This document shows, piece by piece, positions 61,194-64,000 of a stretch of DNA of 64,000 bases. Each line of letters opens with the position of its first letter. Within the stretch, counting starts at the first letter, position 1. The stretch is from Clostridiales bacterium (lineage in GTDB: Bacteria; Bacillota; Clostridia; Oscillospirales; CAG-272): contig DPGD01000048.1 of the NCBI GenBank assembly GCA_003522145.1, forward strand, positions 1 to 64,000. Reading direction: 5' to 3'. The position numbers and the translations under genes were made by a program. Under the pieces are notes generated by a model. The model ran no database searches. It was not told the DNA's origin and saw only the letters and a program-made list of their open reading frames with translations.

Positions 61194-62249
61194 ATGTTTG
61201 AAAAAATTTCTCGGTTGAAGGAAAATTTTAAGGAGCAGTTGGAAAAGGCTCAGAGCGCCGGAGAGGTGGAAGAACTGCGGGTCTCCTTTTTGGGAAAAAG
61301 CGGCAGTGTGACAGGACTGCTGAAAAGCATGGGCGGACTTTCGCCGGAAGACCGGAAGACTGTGGGTCAGGCGGTCAACGAGCTGAAGGAGACGGTGGCC
61401 AAGGCTCTTGCCGACAAGCTGGAGGACCTGCGCCGGGCAGAATTGGAGAGGGAGATCGAAGCTCTGCCCGAGTTTGATGTGGCGGTTCCTCTGAATCCGG
61501 AAAGCGGTTCCTTCCATCCGATTACGCTTGTTCAGCGCCAGTGCGAGACGATTTTCAGATCCATGGGCTTTACCGTGGAGGATTACAGCGAGATCGTGAC
61601 CGACTACGAGTGCTTTGAATCGCTGAACATTCCCAAATTCCACCCGGCAAGGGATATGCAGGATACCTACTATCTGGAGAACGGACAGTTGCTGAAGTCC
61701 CAGACCTCGGCGGCCCAAAACGCCATTTACAGAAAATACAGGGATCGGCTCATCAAAGACGGAACGCCCATCAAGGCGATCTTCCCGGGCAGATGCTTCC
61801 GGAATGAATCCACCGACGCCTGCCACGAGAACACCTTCTTCCAGATGGAGGGCGTAATGGTGGGCAAGGATATTTCCATTTCCAACCTGATCTTTTTCAT
61901 GAAGACCATGCTCTCGGAGGTCTTCCGCAGAGACATCAAGGTGCGTCTGCGCCCCGGATTTTTCCCCTTTGTGGAGCCGGGCTTTGAATTGGACATCAAC
62001 TGCCTCATTTGCGGCGGCACCGGATGCCCCTCCTGCAAGCACAGCGGGTGGCTGGAGCTGTGCCCCTGCGGCATGATCCATCCGAATGTGTTGAGGGAAG
62101 GCGGCATTGATCCCGATGTTTATACCGGGTTTGCCTTTGGTTTGGGTCTGACCCGGTTGGCAATGATGAAGTACGGTGTGAAGGACATCCGGGATCTGAA
62201 CGGCGGAATGCTGTCCAATCTGGATCAGTTTACCGACGATCGGCTGTAA
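61194..62249 (+). CDS. pheS: Phenylalanyl-tRNA synthetase alpha subunit
   Basis: A 351-residue class II synthetase subunit. The N-terminal coiled coil (about 1-90) is followed by the catalytic core with HPARDMQDTYYL (motif 2 region), FPGRCFRNESTDACHENTFF and the late GFAFGLGLTRLAMMKYG (motif 3). A CLICGGTGCPSCKHSGW segment replaces the more usual sequence before motif 3 and holds four cysteines. It attaches phenylalanine to tRNA-Phe as an alpha2-beta2 enzyme. The ATG at 61194 follows AGGAGG. pheT follows after 24 bp. Confidence 0.95.
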   Translation: MFEKISRLKENFKEQLEKAQSAGEVEELRVSFLGKSGSVTGLLKSMGGLSPEDRKTVGQAVNELKETVAKALADKLEDLRRAELEREIEALPEFDVAVPLNPESGSFHPITLVQRQCETIFRSMGFTVEDYSEIVTDYECFESLNIPKFHPARDMQDTYYLENGQLLKSQTSAAQNAIYRKYRDRLIKDGTPIKAIFPGRCFRNESTDACHENTFFQMEGVMVGKDISISNLIFFMKTMLSEVFRRDIKVRLRPGFFPFVEPGFELDINCLICGGTGCPSCKHSGWLELCPCGMIHPNVLREGGIDPDVYTGFAFGLGLTRLAMMKYGVKDIRDLNGGMLSNLDQFTDDRL

Positions 62250-62273
62250 GAAGGCGAAGGGAGGAAGACGAAG

Positions 62274-64000
62274 ATGTTTATTTCAATGAATTGGATCAAG
62301 GATTTTGTGGATTTAAGCGGATTGGATACCGACCGTCTGATTCACCAGTTCTCGCTGTCCACGGCCGAAGTTGAGAATGAAATTTTCTATAAAGGCCGGG
62401 ATCTTTCCGGTGTGGTAGTCGGTGAAATTCTTTCGGTGGACCCCCATCCCGATTCCAAAAAACTGCATCTGTTGCAGGTGGATTGCGGAGAAAAGGAACC
62501 CAGTCAGGTGGTCTGCGGCGCTCCGAATGTGCGGGCAGGCATGAAAACCGCATTTGCAAAGGTCGGAGCCAGATTGGGTGAGATCACCATTTCCCCAAGA
62601 AACCTGGCCGGATATACCTCCTACGGAATGTGCTGTTCCGAAAGGGAGCTGGGCATCAGCGACAATCATGAGGGCATTATGGATCTGCCGGCAGAGCTGG
62701 TGAACGGAACCGACCTGAAAACCGTCTATGACATTGACGATGTGATTTTCGAGGTGGACAACAAGTCCTTGACCAACCGTCCCGACCTTTGGGGACACTA
62801 TGGCATTGCCAGAGAATTTGCAACTTTAGCCAACAGGCCTCTGAAGCCTTTGGAAACGGCGGATCTGGCGGTATACGACGGTCTGCCCAAGATCGATATG
62901 AAGATTGAAGACCCGCTGTGCCAGCGCTATTCCTGCCTGCGGTTTGAGAATATTTCCAAGAATGTCAGTCCGCTGAATATGCGGATACGGCTATACTATT
63001 GCGGAATGCGGGGCATCAACCTGCTGACCGACCTGACCAACTATCTGATGCTGGAAATGGGTCAGCCCATGCACGCCTTTGACAGCCGGAAGGTGGAGAG
63101 CATTCGGATCAAGCGTTTTTCCGAACCCTTTGTTTTTCAGACCTTGGATGGGGCACAGCGGAACATTGACGAAAACACCCTGATGATCTGCAATGGGGAA
63201 AAGCCTGTGGCCATTGCCGGAATTATGGGTGGATTGGATTCGGAGATCGTGGAGGATACCCATTCTTTAGTGCTGGAATCCGCCACCTTTGACGCCGTTT
63301 CGGTGCGGAAATCCTCTGCCCGTCTGGCTCACCGGACCGACGCTTCCATGCGGTATGAAAAATCGCTGGACCCTGAAATGACCACCGTGGCCATTGCCCG
63401 GTTTGTGAAGCTCTTACAGGATATTGACGGCGGGGTGAAGGTGACTTCTTCTCTGACCGATGAATATGCCTTCCACTACAAGCCGGTGGTGCTGAACTTT
63501 GACAAGGCCTTTGTGGATCGGTATACCGGAATAGACATCCCGTCGGAGACGATCGGAAAAACGCTGAAGGCTCTGGGCTTTGGCGTGGAAACCTCGGAGG
63601 ATGGGTTCACGGTTCGGGTGCCCTCCTACAGAGCGACCAAGGACATCACCATGAAGGCTGACATCATTGAGGAGATCACCAGAATCTACGGCTACGACAA
63701 CTTTGCCGTGCACACGGCCAAAGCCCCGCTGTACCCGGTTCGCCCTTTTGAGGAAAAGGCGGCGGAGGACAAGATCAAGGATCTGCTGGTCAAGCGGTAT
63801 TCCCTCCATGAGCTGCACTCCTATATCTGGGCCTATTATGACGAGTGCCGGAAGCTGGGCATAGAGGTGGAGGACAACATCAAATTGGCCGGAGCCACAA
63901 ACCCCAATATCGAAACGATCCGCCGCTCCATCATTCCCACGCAGCTGTGTCAGGTGCGGAACAATACCCAGTATGCCCCCTCTTTCGGAATCTTTGAGAT
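62274..64000 (+). CDS. pheT: Phenylalanyl-tRNA synthetase beta subunit (partial, runs off the window)
   Basis: The first 575 codons of a subunit normally near 800 residues; the frame is open to the last base. An N-terminal tRNA-binding OB domain (about 40-150, VVVGEILSVDPHPDSKKLHL and GAPNVRAGMKTAFA) is followed by the B3/B4 editing region (LTDLTNYLMLEMGQPMHAFD) and the B5 region (YRATKDITMKADIIEEITRIYGYD). It starts behind GGGAGGAAG. It belongs to the T-box operon. Confidence 0.96.
   Translation, partial: MFISMNWIKDFVDLSGLDTDRLIHQFSLSTAEVENEIFYKGRDLSGVVVGEILSVDPHPDSKKLHLLQVDCGEKEPSQVVCGAPNVRAGMKTAFAKVGARLGEITISPRNLAGYTSYGMCCSERELGISDNHEGIMDLPAELVNGTDLKTVYDIDDVIFEVDNKSLTNRPDLWGHYGIAREFATLANRPLKPLETADLAVYDGLPKIDMKIEDPLCQRYSCLRFENISKNVSPLNMRIRLYYCGMRGINLLTDLTNYLMLEMGQPMHAFDSRKVESIRIKRFSEPFVFQTLDGAQRNIDENTLMICNGEKPVAIAGIMGGLDSEIVEDTHSLVLESATFDAVSVRKSSARLAHRTDASMRYEKSLDPEMTTVAIARFVKLLQDIDGGVKVTSSLTDEYAFHYKPVVLNFDKAFVDRYTGIDIPSETIGKTLKALGFGVETSEDGFTVRVPSYRATKDITMKADIIEEITRIYGYDNFAVHTAKAPLYPVRPFEEKAAEDKIKDLLVKRYSLHELHSYIWAYYDECRKLGIEVEDNIKLAGATNPNIETIRRSIIPTQLCQVRNNTQYAPSFGIFE

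Overview
The window reads as a piece of chromosome from an endospore-forming Firmicute, most likely class Clostridia; the family cannot be fixed from sequence alone. The evidence is an intact sigK, spoIVB, a SipL-like SPOCS/LysM protein and a SpoIID protein, three sites that fit sigma-E promoters, Gram-positive operon orders (yybS-gdpP-rplI-dnaB; pyrC-carA-carB-pyrK-pyrD-pyrF-pyrE-pyrB), a T-box, a PyrR-type attenuator and strong AGGAGG ribosome sites. Base composition looks near-balanced and coding density is high. No rRNA, tRNA, CRISPR array, prophage or insertion sequence was seen.

Layout. 1-11.8 kb (+): yybS, gdpP (c-di-AMP phosphodiesterase), rplI, dnaB, tilS, hpt and ftsH, then a flavin-reductase-like gene, a YfiH/PgeF laccase-domain gene and a lipoprotein. 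11.8-28.1 kb (-): a short-chain dehydrogenase, ktrA and ktrB with the c-di-AMP receptor darA upstream, a glycosyltransferase/acyl-ACP thioesterase/LysR operon, a class B sortase behind an aminotransferase and a membrane protein, an Lhr-like helicase behind an FkbM methyltransferase and aspartokinase, and an unusual PnuC. 28.3-38.1 kb (+): the complete pyrimidine operon behind a PyrR-type attenuator. 38.2-42.7 kb: mostly minus strand, with a decayed ABC-transporter/LysR locus carrying a deletion junction, a frameshifted membrane gene, an rRNA methyltransferase and a Ppx/GppA phosphatase. 42.8-53.9 kb (+): the sporulation group sigK, SipL-like gene and spoIVB, then pepT, an LRR membrane protein, a YwaF-like protein, gapA, ackA, a Dabb protein and mutY. 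54.1-58.0 kb (-): an htrA-like protease with a two-component system. 58.4-64 kb (+): a SpoIID-like gene, then a Phe T-box driving a YitT-family gene, pheS and pheT; pheT runs off the end.

How it works together. Three c-di-AMP functions (GdpP, DarA, KtrAB) lie within 14 kb, and darA is directly upstream of the potassium channel genes. The pyr operon makes UMP from bicarbonate, glutamine and aspartate. Its leader shows a PyrR hexaloop hairpin, an antiterminator and a terminator that exclude one another. Its last gene, pyrB, carries a C-terminal four-cysteine zinc domain that matches the one in the regulatory subunit PyrI. The sporulation genes belong to mother-cell and checkpoint control: SpoIVB signals processing of pro-sigma-K, and sigK sits two genes away.

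The least expected items are the PyrB/zinc-domain fusion, a PnuC with a roughly 120-residue extracytoplasmic insert, a YitT gene between a Phe T-box and pheST, the structured gap between darA and ktrB, a dispersed intergenic repeat found in both orientations, and a family of TGTAAAA...TTTTACA terminator hairpins. I found no clearly new multi-gene defence or biosynthetic system.
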